Below, piece by piece: positions 52,160 through 60,239 of a DNA stretch of 64,000 bases. The stretch's first letter is position 1, and the number at the start of each line of letters is the position of its first letter. Origin of the DNA: Bacillus testis. Its GTDB lineage: Bacteria > Bacillota > Bacilli > Bacillales > DSM-1321. Where the stretch lies: the NCBI RefSeq assembly GCF_001243895.1, contig NZ_LN851186.1, positions 3,348,696-3,412,695 on the forward strand. The letters run 5' to 3'. The position numbers were made by a program, and so were the translations under genes. The notes beneath the pieces were generated by a model. That model was not told the origin of the DNA and ran no database searches. It saw nothing but the letters and a program-made list of their open reading frames with translations.

Positions 52160-53344
52160 TTATTGCAGCTCCTGTTGCTTGGTTTCGGTCCCCAATACCA
52201 TCACAGCTAGTGCCCCGATCAATATAGCTACGCAAAAAATAAGAAATATACTGCTTGTAGAAGTACCCTTTGCCACTAGAGAGCCGATCAACAATGGGCC
52301 GAAAATCCCGCCAAAACGGCCGGCACCTGCAGCCATGCCCGATCCAGCCCCCCGCATGATGCCCGGATATTGCTCCGGCGTATATGCATATAGAGCACCC
52401 CAAGCTCCGAGATTAAAGAATGACAGAAACGCTCCCGAAATGACCAATACATTCAAGGAATCTGCATTTCCAAAGAAATAGGCGCTTATGGCGGTTCCGA
52501 CCAAATAGACGATCAGCACAAATTTCCTGCCGGCTTTCTCAATCAACCAGGCAACCGAAAAATAACCAGGCAGCTGCGCTAGTGTCATGATGAGGACATA
52601 CTCAAAACTTTTGATTAAGCTATATCCTTTCATAACCATGACGCTCGGCAGCCAAAGAAACATGCCATAGTATGAAAAGACCACACAAAACCATAGGATC
52701 CATAGCATGGCTGTTTTCTTTCTGTATGGTTTACCCCACACTTCAACCACTTGGGTAAAGATGCTGACCTTTCTTTTTTCTGCTTTTTGAAATTGCGGTG
52801 AATCCGGGAGGCCCATCCGTAAATATAGAGCATAAAACGCCGGGATTGTACAAATCATCATGGCAGCACGCCATCCATAAGACGGGATGACAAAATAGGA
52901 AAGGAGCGCAGCAAGAATCCAGCCTCCTGCCCAAAAACTTTCCAGCAGCACGATAATCCGTCCTCTTTCATGGGCAGCCACTGTTTCGGAAACGAGCGTG
53001 GAGGCAACAGGCAACTCACCGCCAAGCCCCATGCCAATTAAAAACCTTAAACATAAAAATAAACCAAAGGACGTTGCAAGAGCGGATAATCCGCTTCCAA
53101 TAGAAAAAAGCAATAAAGTGATAATAAATACCGTTTTTCGTCCTTTTCTGTCTGCCATCAGACCGAATAAAAACGCGCCAACCATCATCCCAATGGAATT
53201 GATGCTGCCGGCAAACCCGATTTGCCCGGCCGACAGCCCCCATTCTTTCGCTAGAGCAGCAAGCACAAAGGAGAGGATTCCTACATCCATGGCGTCGAAC
53301 ATCCAGCCAAGGCCGGCAATCCCCAATAACTTTTTCTGCGTCAT
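52160..53344 (-). CDS. naiP: niacin permease (MFS)
   Basis: A 394-residue, twelve-helix MFS carrier closely resembling B. subtilis NaiP (YceI): GLGWMFDAMDVGILSFVLAA at the start, GMGLGGELPVASTLVSE in helix 4, WFCVVFSYYGMFLWLPSVM, and SFFNLGAWGALYAYTPEQYP. It should import nicotinate or nicotinamide for NAD synthesis. No NiaR-type operator could be confirmed. Ribosome site GGGGAGAGAAAAG. Confidence 0.85.
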   Translation of the reverse strand: MTQKKLLGIAGLGWMFDAMDVGILSFVLAALAKEWGLSAGQIGFAGSINSIGMMVGAFLFGLMADRKGRKTVFIITLLLFSIGSGLSALATSFGLFLCLRFLIGMGLGGELPVASTLVSETVAAHERGRIIVLLESFWAGGWILAALLSYFVIPSYGWRAAMMICTIPAFYALYLRMGLPDSPQFQKAEKRKVSIFTQVVEVWGKPYRKKTAMLWILWFCVVFSYYGMFLWLPSVMVMKGYSLIKSFEYVLIMTLAQLPGYFSVAWLIEKAGRKFVLIVYLVGTAISAYFFGNADSLNVLVISGAFLSFFNLGAWGALYAYTPEQYPGIMRGAGSGMAAGAGRFGGIFGPLLIGSLVAKGTSTSSIFLIFCVAILIGALAVMVLGTETKQQELQ

Positions 53345-53374
53345 CTTTTCTCTCCCCTACCCTTTTTTGTATAT

Positions 53375-53569
53375 AGACTCACATTTGATGTATAGAATAA
53401 TAAATAGGGGGCCATACTGATAAAGGAAGGCTTTCTACTAATCCTTTTGATTAGTAAAGAAAACAATCAGCTTTGTTGCCATGTACCCCCAAACATGACA
53501 ATAGGCGTTGTTTTCAAGTATTCCCCCCTTTTAACGGACAAAACAGCCACTGTTTTGTCCGTTTTTTTT
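53375..53569 (+). ncRNA. possible small RNA with orphan terminator
   Basis: Between two minus-strand genes, a strong plus-oriented terminator (ACGGACAAAACA/TGTTTTGTCCGT, then eight T, 53533-53569) has no gene before it. A second hairpin, TACTAATC/GATTAGTA, lies at about 53433-53455, and a weak TTGTAT...TATAGA promoter near 53367. The layout suits a transcript of about 170 bases, but it is a guess. Confidence 0.35.
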
Positions 53570-53612
53570 GCCATCAAAAACGGCAATCCGGCCTTATCTT
53601 TAATTGGCGCTC

Positions 53613-54779
53613 TTAGCGATAGTTCTCGAGGAACCTGCCAATCCGTTTGACCGCCTCCTGTAACTGCTCCAACGATGAAGCATAGGAAGCGCGGACATGC
53701 CCTTCACCGCTGCTACCGAATACATTACCGGGCACTACAGCCACTTTTTCCTCTATAAGGAGCTTTTCTGCAAATTGCTCGGATGTCAAACCTGTACTTT
53801 CAATAGAGGGAAATGCATAAAAAGCGCCCCCCGGTGTATGGCAGTCCAAACCAAGTTCATTAAATGAATGGACAATATAATTGCGGCGCGCACGATAGCT
53901 GTTACGCATGTCCTCGACATCCTGCATGCCATTTTTTAAGGCTTCCAGCGCAGCAAACTGTGACATAGAAGGTGCACACATCATCGCGTATTGATGGATT
54001 TTAAGCATTGCTTCACTCCACACTCGCGGCGCACAGACAAAACCGAGCCTCCAGCCCGTCATGGCAAAACCTTTAGAGAAGCCATTGATCACAATTGTAC
54101 GTTCTCTCATATTAGGCATGCTTGCAAAACTTGTGAACGGCTCATCATAGGCTAGTTCCGCATAGATTTCGTCCGACAATACAACCAGGTCATGCTTAAT
54201 AATTACTTCTGATAATTCACGAAGATCACTACCGGCCAATTGTGTGCCGGTCGGATTGTTTGGTGAACAGATTAATAGTGCCTTTGTCCGATTCGTGATG
54301 GCCTCTTCAAGCTCTGCAGCCGTCAATTTAAACCCGTTTTCTTTCTTAGTCGATAAACGGACCGGCACACCTCCAGCGAGCTCTACGAGTGGTGCGTATG
54401 CGACAAAGGATGGTTCTACCACTATAACTTCATCGCCTGGGTTAATAATGGCACGCAGCGCAATATCAAGTGCTTGGCTGGCTCCGACAGTCACGATGAT
54501 TTCATGCCCAGGATCGTAATGAAGCCCGAATGAATTGTTCATATATTTTGAAATTTCATTCCTCAATTCCAGTAAACCTGCATTGGCCGTGTAAGAAGTA
54601 AAACCTTGCTCCAATGAAGCAATGGCTGCCTCCCTTGCCGACCACGAAGTCACAAAATCCGGTTCGCCGACGCCTAGAGAAACGACGCCTTCCATAGTCG
54701 CTGCTAAATCAAAAAACTTACGTATGCCTGACGGCTTCATTTCCTGGACGGTTCTCGATAAGTATTTCGTCCCACTCAT
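53613..54779 (-). CDS. alaT: alanine/aromatic-type aminotransferase (AlaT)
   Basis: A 388-residue class I PLP aminotransferase. The PLP Lys is in INGFSKGFAMTGWRLG (near residue 236), with SPNNPTGT and the C-terminal GEGHVRASYA Arg. Its location next to an Lrp-type gene, four-base overlap and neighbourhood match B. subtilis alaT (yugH), needed for alanine synthesis. The partner gene presumably regulates it. Confidence 0.9.
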   Translation of the reverse strand: MSGTKYLSRTVQEMKPSGIRKFFDLAATMEGVVSLGVGEPDFVTSWSAREAAIASLEQGFTSYTANAGLLELRNEISKYMNNSFGLHYDPGHEIIVTVGASQALDIALRAIINPGDEVIVVEPSFVAYAPLVELAGGVPVRLSTKKENGFKLTAAELEEAITNRTKALLICSPNNPTGTQLAGSDLRELSEVIIKHDLVVLSDEIYAELAYDEPFTSFASMPNMRERTIVINGFSKGFAMTGWRLGFVCAPRVWSEAMLKIHQYAMMCAPSMSQFAALEALKNGMQDVEDMRNSYRARRNYIVHSFNELGLDCHTPGGAFYAFPSIESTGLTSEQFAEKLLIEEKVAVVPGNVFGSSGEGHVRASYASSLEQLQEAVKRIGRFLENYR

Positions 54780-55276
54780 GGTGATACCACAATCCTTTTG
54801 TCTTCATCGCCCTGCTCAAAAATCGTTCCATCATGTTTGTATTTTTTCAATATAAAATGAGTGGTTGTTGAAATGACAGAATCCAGCGTTGACAGCTTAT
54901 CTGATACAAAGCTCGCTACTTCATTCATTGTTTTCCCTTCAATCGTAACGGACAAATCATAAGCGCCCGACATCAAATAGACGGATTGGACTTCTTTGAA
55001 CCGATAGATTCGCTTGGCCACCTCATCAAAGCCGACGCCCCGCTTTGGAGTCACCTTTACATCAATCATCGCTGTCACTCCATGGTGCTCATCTACTTTT
55101 GCCCAGTTGATGATTGTCATATAGCGTACGATGACTTTCATATCCTCTAATTTCTTGAGAGTTGCTTCCAACTCCGATTCAGTAATGTCGACCATTTTCG
55201 CCAAATCTGCCGTTTCCAGCCGACCATTATTCTCAATGAGCTGCAATGCCCGCAATTCCGTTGTGTTTAAGTGCAT
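54776..55276 (-). CDS. alaR: Lrp/AsnC-type regulator AlaR
   Basis: A 166-residue Lrp-family regulator: winged HTH in residues 1-55 (RALQLIENNGRLETADLAKM), then a RAM/ACT-type ligand domain (GVTAMIDVKVTPKRGVGFDE, VQSVYLMSGAYDLSVTIEG). It overlaps alaT by four bases and is transcribed first. In B. subtilis AlaR activates alaRT. An amino acid, probably alanine, is the likely ligand. Ribosome site AGGAGGGTATTT. Confidence 0.9.
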   Translation of the reverse strand: MHLNTTELRALQLIENNGRLETADLAKMVDITESELEATLKKLEDMKVIVRYMTIINWAKVDEHHGVTAMIDVKVTPKRGVGFDEVAKRIYRFKEVQSVYLMSGAYDLSVTIEGKTMNEVASFVSDKLSTLDSVISTTTHFILKKYKHDGTIFEQGDEDKRIVVSP

Positions 55277-55457
55277 AAATACCCTCCTAGTGAGATATGC
55301 TTATTAGAAAAAATTACTAATAGTCTATTATTTTTACAAACATATAACTAACCGATTAGTGTGGAAACATTCCTATTATAGCAAGTTTCAAAATAGATGA
55401 TAATGGATTTTTTTAGCGGAGTGGCTGATTTCTTTCTATGTTCCTAGCTAGAACTTC

Positions 55458-55532
55458 CGCCGATCAGGCGCGTTGAACAAAGTTCTTACTGGCGCTTGAC
55501 CTTCCATTCCCTCCTCGTGTTAAGTATGGGAC
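55458..55532 (+). repeat. dispersed structured repeat, copy 12 (degraded)
   Basis: CCGATCAGGCGCGTTGAACA, then GTTCTTACTGGCGCTTGACC and TTCCATTCCCTCCTCGTGTT. Hairpins are mostly lost. Confidence 0.6.
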
Positions 55533-55715
55533 AGCTAGAATGAATCGAAATGCTCAAATATTCAAAATAAACAGGCACCCCTTTTTCTTATCCGCTACAA
55601 TAGAAGAATGAGGTCCCGGCCTGGCTGTTTCTTTGATTATTCAATCGATTAATAGGGAAGGGAATACTGAGGAATTGCTCTTTGGGAATAGTTCATAGGA
55701 TAGCTGGCAAATGAC

Positions 55716-55741
55716 CGGGAACACCCTTGTTCTTGTTCCCG
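55716..55741 (+). promoter_or_regulatory. inverted repeat in the patB leader
   Basis: CGGGAACA and TGTTCCCG are separated by ten bases, 31 bases before the patB ATG. Could be an operator or an mRNA hairpin without T run. Confidence 0.4.
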
Positions 55742-55771
55742 ACAAATATAAACATAGAAGGTGAAGGAATA

Positions 55772-56947
55772 ATGAGTGATTGGAATTTTGATGAAGAAAT
55801 AAACAGAAGGAATACAGCTTCTCTTAAATGGGACTTTGCCGACGAACGTTTCGGCGGTTCTGAGTTATTGCCGATGTGGGTGGCGGATACTGATTTCGCC
55901 TCTCCCCAAGAAATCACAGATGCACTCGTAAAACGTGCCCAGCACCCCGTATACGGATATACAGGGGCGACAAAAGAAGTATATGACAGCGTTATCCACT
56001 GGTTAAAAGATGTATATGGTTGGAATGTATCCAAGCAAGCCATCTCTTTCAGCCCGGGAGTGGTTTCCGGCTTCACGATGAGCATCCTGGCCCTCTCTGA
56101 GCCTGGGGACAAAATATTGATTCATACACCTGTCTACACGCCCTTTTTCGATACGGTCAAAAATAATAACCGCGAACTCGTGACAAGCCCGTTAACCTAT
56201 ACAAACGGCAAGCTTAAGATCAATTTCGAGGATTTGGAAGCAAAATTAAAAGATGGCGTCAAAATCTTGCTGTTGTGCAGCCCGCATAATCCAGGAGGCA
56301 TTGTCTGGAGCGCTTCTGACCTGCAGCAAATCGGAGAGCTATGCGTTAAATACGATGTGATTATTCTCTCCGATGAAATCCATGCAGATCTTTGCCTGCC
56401 CGGTGCTAAACATTATCCAATCGCTTCATTGGGCAAAGAGATTGCCAAAAGAACCGTTACCTTCATGGCGCCGAGCAAAACATTCAATGTAGCCGGCATC
56501 CAGGCTTCCATCATCATTTGTGAAAACGAAGAGTTATTGGCCGCCATAGATGCAACACAGCACAGACTTGCTTTTCACGGATTGAATCTGTTCGCATTCG
56601 AAGTAATCAAAGCTGCTTACACGAGCGGAAAACCGTGGCTTGATGCGTTGGTTGTTTATTTACAGCAACATGCCGAAACCGTCCAAGCATTCTTCGCGGA
56701 AAAAATGCCGGATATTAAAGTCCTCGCTCCCCAAGCTTCCTATCTGGTATGGATTGACTGCAGAGCCTTAGGCCTTTCTGATGAAGAATTGCAAACACGT
56801 TTAATTAAAAAAGGCAAAATCGCGGTTTCGCCAGGGAAAAGCTATGGGCCTGGCGGAGAGGGGTTTATTAGGCTAAACATAGGCTGCACCACCAAAACAT
56901 TAAACGATGGACTCCAAAGAATCTATGCTGCTTTAAAGGCAGACTGA
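55772..56947 (+). CDS. patB: PatB/MalY-type cystathionine beta-lyase
   Basis: A 391-residue PLP C-S lyase of the MalY/PatB group. LPMWVADTDFASPQEI is near the start, CSPHNPGGIVW in the middle, the PLP Lys in APSKTFNVAGIQAS (near residue 235), and NIGC with the substrate Arg at the end. It splits cystathionine to homocysteine, pyruvate and ammonia. The frame opens at 55727, but ATG 55772 (MSDWNFDEEI) follows AAGGTGAAGGA. Same neighbourhood as B. subtilis patB. Confidence 0.92.
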   Translation: MSDWNFDEEINRRNTASLKWDFADERFGGSELLPMWVADTDFASPQEITDALVKRAQHPVYGYTGATKEVYDSVIHWLKDVYGWNVSKQAISFSPGVVSGFTMSILALSEPGDKILIHTPVYTPFFDTVKNNNRELVTSPLTYTNGKLKINFEDLEAKLKDGVKILLLCSPHNPGGIVWSASDLQQIGELCVKYDVIILSDEIHADLCLPGAKHYPIASLGKEIAKRTVTFMAPSKTFNVAGIQASIIICENEELLAAIDATQHRLAFHGLNLFAFEVIKAAYTSGKPWLDALVVYLQQHAETVQAFFAEKMPDIKVLAPQASYLVWIDCRALGLSDEELQTRLIKKGKIAVSPGKSYGPGGEGFIRLNIGCTTKTLNDGLQRIYAALKAD

Positions 56948-56974
56948 CAACCCTTTGTTGCTTCAGAAAGACCC

Positions 56975-57015
56975 AAAAGCACCGCCTCCTATCCGGAATG
57001 GCGATGCTTTTTTTT
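56975..57015. terminator. bidirectional terminator between patB and sodC
   Basis: AAAAGCACCGCC pairs with GGCGATGCTTTT (one mismatch), A and T runs on both sides. Confidence 0.8.
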
Positions 57016-57022
57016 ACGAAAC

Positions 57023-57547
57023 TTATTTAGCTTTCTTTTCTTTGCTGACTACCCCGCATGCAATCCGCTCACCGGAATCGCCGGCGGGCTGGGTCATACC
57101 GTTATCCTGCTTGCTATGTATAACGATGCTTGTTCCATCCCGCGTCAACAGGCTATTCCGATTACTCTTAAGTGTTGCTTCCGATTGAAGCGTCACTTTA
57201 GCCTTTCCTTTATCATCGACGGTAATATTGGGCAGATCACCGATATGGGCGCCCTTTTCATTCATTAAGCCATGTTCCTTGCTATCGGGATTGAAATGAT
57301 CGCCGGCCGATTTAAAATCAGGGGCTTTGCATGAACCCTTATTATGAAAATGGATTGCATGGTTCCCTGGCGGCAGGCCTTCAAGATCAATATCCACCTC
57401 CAAGCCTTTGCTTTGCTGGGCAAGCTTGATATCCCCCAATTGATCTCCAGATCGATTATACATTTTAACGGTTAGATTTGTAGGTTTTTTCTCTGCACAG
57501 CCCGCTAATAATATCATGATACAAGCCAAGAACAATGCTATTCTCAT
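57023..57547 (-). CDS. sodC: Cu/Zn superoxide dismutase-like lipoprotein
   Basis: A 174-residue lipoprotein (lipobox LAGC at about residues 13-16) with a SodC domain. Copper/zinc ligands are in HFHNKGSC, GDHFNP, KEHGL and AHIGDLPNI, with the late His in SIVIHSKQD and the conserved Cys-Gly of GERIACGVV. All four copper-type His positions are present, unlike B. subtilis YojM which lacks one, so dismutase activity is plausible. The frame opens at 57562; ATG 57547 follows ATGGAGGCATC. It sits where kinB is expected by synteny. Confidence 0.85.
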   Translation of the reverse strand: MRIALFLACIMILLAGCAEKKPTNLTVKMYNRSGDQLGDIKLAQQSKGLEVDIDLEGLPPGNHAIHFHNKGSCKAPDFKSAGDHFNPDSKEHGLMNEKGAHIGDLPNITVDDKGKAKVTLQSEATLKSNRNSLLTRDGTSIVIHSKQDNGMTQPAGDSGERIACGVVSKEKKAK

Positions 57548-57613
57548 TACAGATGCCTCCATCAGACAATTTAATGGTTATTTTGCCCAAGGAAGCATCT
57601 TTTATACCATGGA

Positions 57614-57829
57614 CTACCTATTGCTGTGCTTTGTTTCGGTCTCGATTAAAGTCTGTTCAATCTCTTTCATGTTGGCTTCTTCCTTTCTCGAATGCCTGAT
57701 GATTAAGATCATTGTCACGATGGCTGCGGCCAAAAAAAGAGCGAATGTAATGCCTGCAGGTATATACTCACGCTTATCTTTAGGAAAATAAAGAAACAGG
57801 CCAATTACACTGTTAGTAAAGAAACTCAC
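57614..57829 (-). CDS. small single-span membrane protein
   Basis: About 71 residues. A short hydrophobic start (SFFTNSVIGLFLYF) and a clear helix ITFALFLAAAIVTMILIIRH (near residue 32) are followed by a charged tail EEANMKEIEQTLIETETKH. I chose GTG 57829 because AAAGGATG lies upstream; the frame opens further at 57892 with no site. Family unknown. Confidence 0.5.
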   Translation of the reverse strand: MSFFTNSVIGLFLYFPKDKREYIPAGITFALFLAAAIVTMILIIRHSRKEEANMKEIEQTLIETETKHSNR

Positions 57830-57923
57830 GGAAAACGCATCCTTTCTTATCCTGTTATTACATATTATAACAGTTTTAAAAATAGAGCGCATTGACGTTC
57901 ATAAAGCTTGTTACAAGGTTTCA

Positions 57924-58655
57924 TTATTTTGCTTTTTGAACGATCTCTATACTTTTAATCACAACATCCTTTTTTGGCTTGTCATCCTGACCGACGTCCA
58001 TTTGGGCGATTGCATCCACTGTTTCCATCCCCTCTACCACTTGTCCGAAGACGGTATGATGCTGATCCAGATAAGGGGTGCCTCCTTGGTCCTGGTACGC
58101 TTTAATAATTGGCTCAGGATAACCGGCTTCTTTCATCTTGGAAACCCAAGAATCATCTATGGCAGGAGCCTGTACAATAAAGAACTGACTGCCATTCGTA
58201 TTTGGCCCTGCATTAGCCATCGACAGTGCTCCCCTCACGTTGAACAGCTTGTCGGAAAACTCATCCTCAAACGGCTTGCCCCAGATGCTCTCACCACCCG
58301 TACCGTTCCCTTTAGGGTCTCCGCCCTGGATCATAAAGTCATTGATCACACGATGGAAGGTAAGCCCGTTATAATAGCCATCTTCTGCATGCTTCATAAA
58401 ATTTTCGACCGTTTTTGGTGCGTATGCAGGAAATAATTTAATCTTGATATCGCCATTGTTCAAATGCATGATGACTACGTCCTCGTCCTCCGAAATACCA
58501 GAGAACTGAGGGTAGCCCTCCAAGTTTGCCGGTGCGGCTTGTTCCTGCTTAGAACTGTTCTTTTCCGCTTCTTTTTTAGGCTCACTTTTATCCTTGGTAC
58601 AGCCGGCTAGGACCAGTAAAAGGCCAATGAGCACTATGTAAACTTTTTTCTTCAT
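57924..58655 (-). CDS. cyclophilin-type peptidyl-prolyl isomerase lipoprotein
   Basis: A 243-residue lipoprotein with lipobox LAGC (about residues 15-18), a charged linker, and a cyclophilin domain from about residue 60. The family stretches are [15 protein letters not shown] (catalytic Arg in FHRV), [15 protein letters not shown] and [15 protein letters not shown]. It folds proteins outside the membrane. ATG 58655 follows AAGGAGGAAAAAAGG; the frame opens at 58673. It neighbours sodC, another lipoprotein gene, but the two are 95-370 bases apart with their own starts. Confidence 0.9.
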   Translation of the reverse strand: MKKKVYIVLIGLLLVLAGCTKDKSEPKKEAEKNSSKQEQAAPANLEGYPQFSGISEDEDVVIMHLNNGDIKIKLFPAYAPKTVENFMKHAEDGYYNGLTFHRVINDFMIQGGDPKGNGTGGESIWGKPFEDEFSDKLFNVRGALSMANAGPNTNGSQFFIVQAPAIDDSWVSKMKEAGYPEPIIKAYQDQGGTPYLDQHHTVFGQVVEGMETVDAIAQMDVGQDDKPKKDVVIKSIEIVQKAK

Positions 58656-58860
58656 CCTTTTTTCCTCCTTCAAACACCCTCAGATAGGGAATCTCTATCG
58701 CCATAATAGATGAACATCCCCCCTTCCCACAAGCTATATTTTCCATTTTCGTCCTCCGTTTCTCCTTTTTAGCAATGAAACTCTTAAAAATTGCCATTCA
58801 TCTCCTTGTTTTTGTATGATAAAGGAATAATGGAATGGAAGAAGAGAGGATGGTAAATCA

Positions 58861-59241
58861 ATGTCTGAACTGCAAGTAGGTTCTACTGTCACAGTACTGA
58901 ATAAAACAGGCAAATACATAGGGGAGATCACCGCAGTGACTGAACAAAGTTACTTGGTTAGAATTGCTGCTGTCCTGAAACACCCGATGCAGGGCGACTT
59001 GCATAACCCAAAGCAAGTGGATGTCGCAATGTTCCATATCCGCAAAGCTCTTGCCTACCGCGAACAGATCAACGCCCCAAAAAATCTTGTAAAGCCCTAT
59101 GACGGTGAAGTGCCTGACTACAAAGAGTCTTTGAAAGCAGCATTTGAACAACTAAAAGATTCTCTCCAAGAAGGCAATGATGAATGGACCGCATACAGTA
59201 AGGCAGCGGCAGCAGAATTGGAGAAAGATTATTTTAAATAA
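58861..59241 (+). CDS. kapB: kinase-associated protein KapB
   Basis: A 126-residue SH3-like beta-barrel protein: VGSTVTVLNKTGKYIGEITA at the start, AVLKHPMQGDLHNPKQVDVA in the middle, and a helical ending. It matches KapB, which in B. subtilis is required for KinB signalling to Spo0F at sporulation. No lipobox is visible. In B. subtilis kinB lies directly before kapB; here that place is taken by sodC and a cyclophilin gene. Ribosome site GAGAGGATGG. Confidence 0.9.
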   Translation: MSELQVGSTVTVLNKTGKYIGEITAVTEQSYLVRIAAVLKHPMQGDLHNPKQVDVAMFHIRKALAYREQINAPKNLVKPYDGEVPDYKESLKAAFEQLKDSLQEGNDEWTAYSKAAAAELEKDYFK

Positions 59242-59257
59242 GGTTATTTTCTAAAAA

Positions 59258-59297
59258 TAAAACAGCCAAATCTTGAACAAAGATTTGGCTGTTTTAT
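59258..59297. terminator. terminator between kapB and kapD
   Basis: AAACAGCCAAATCTT pairs with AAGATTTGGCTGTTT; overlaps the end of kapD, serves both. Confidence 0.9.
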
Positions 59298-59917
59298 GCA
59301 AATTTATCCCATACTCCGGATATATCAATCATATCCCCTATCGTCGTAGGCTCATAATTATTCATATATTTTTTATCGTTATCCACGAGCTTACAAATAT
59401 TATAGGTTGTCATCGCATCATCCAAAGCGCGGTGATGGCTGCCAACCCCATCCTTGCCATAGGCTTTTACAGCCTTCCATAGGCCCGTCTGATTCTGGTC
59501 TCCAAAAAAACGCTTGTATTCCATCGACAAATCGATAAACTCTCCCTTAAAAGGAAACGCAATATGATTGGCCTGGCAATTCTGCCTTAGGACCTTCATA
59601 TCCATATTGCCCCAGGTGACAATATGGCTTGTCTTATCCTTGAGTTCACTATCCTTCAGTTGTTTAACCAATTCTTCAAAGGCAATTCCTTCATCCACCT
59701 TTTGCTGGCTGATCCCAAGGAAATTCTTGCACCGTTCGGAAAGAATGGGAAACCGTTGCGGCTTCACATAAGCAGACAATGTATGCTGTATTTCTTCATT
59801 CAACACAGAGATTAAACCGACCTCTATAATCTCCGGATAGAAGCCTTCCGTTTTCATTTTGGCTTCCGGCATCGTAAACTCAAAATCAATAAACAAATAT
59901 TGCTGGTTACTCTCCAA
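59294..59917 (-). CDS. kapD: KapD, 3'-5' exonuclease-like inhibitor of the KinA pathway
   Basis: A 207-residue DEDDh exonuclease: YLFIDFEFTMPEA (exo I, DFEF), VTWGNMDMKVLRQNC (exo II), HRALDDAMTTYNIC (exo III with His and Asp). It matches B. subtilis KapD, reported to inhibit KinA-dependent sporulation. All four acidic residues and His are present, so nuclease activity is likely. The start is TTG 59917 after CAGGAGGGGG; the ATG at 59941 overlaps nothing conserved. Confidence 0.88.
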   Translation of the reverse strand: MESNQQYLFIDFEFTMPEAKMKTEGFYPEIIEVGLISVLNEEIQHTLSAYVKPQRFPILSERCKNFLGISQQKVDEGIAFEELVKQLKDSELKDKTSHIVTWGNMDMKVLRQNCQANHIAFPFKGEFIDLSMEYKRFFGDQNQTGLWKAVKAYGKDGVGSHHRALDDAMTTYNICKLVDNDKKYMNNYEPTTIGDMIDISGVWDKFA

Positions 59918-60043
59918 GTTTTCCCCCTCCTGCCTGGTCATTTTAATGTACTGGTTTACTTTTAGAGTAGTATATCAGATTCTTCCTGCAAAAACCGCTA
60001 TTTTATGAAAGCGGTTTTTCTCTCTTCTGCTCTTCAGCAGCGG

Positions 60044-60224
60044 TAAAGTGAAACTTTGACCATTGCCGCATCCGCTGATCATTTGTGGAACCAACCCGAA
60101 CTCTTAACGCTAGATTGAATAGAATAAACTTGTCCATCGTACTTAAACATCCTCGCCAGAAGGCCGACAAATAAGGAAGGGATGCTTTTCTTTTAGCGTC
60201 GCCGATCCTTATTAACGCTGGTTA
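60044..60224 (+). repeat. dispersed structured repeat, copy 13 (expanded, diverged)
   Basis: TAAAGTGAAACTTTGACC opens the copy, TGGAACCAACCCGAACTCTT follows, and TTATTAACGCTGGTTAA ends it, about 40 bases longer than usual. It finishes right at the ribosome site of the penicillin-binding-protein gene. Confidence 0.6.
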
Positions 60225-60239
60225 AAGGAGAGTCAATGG

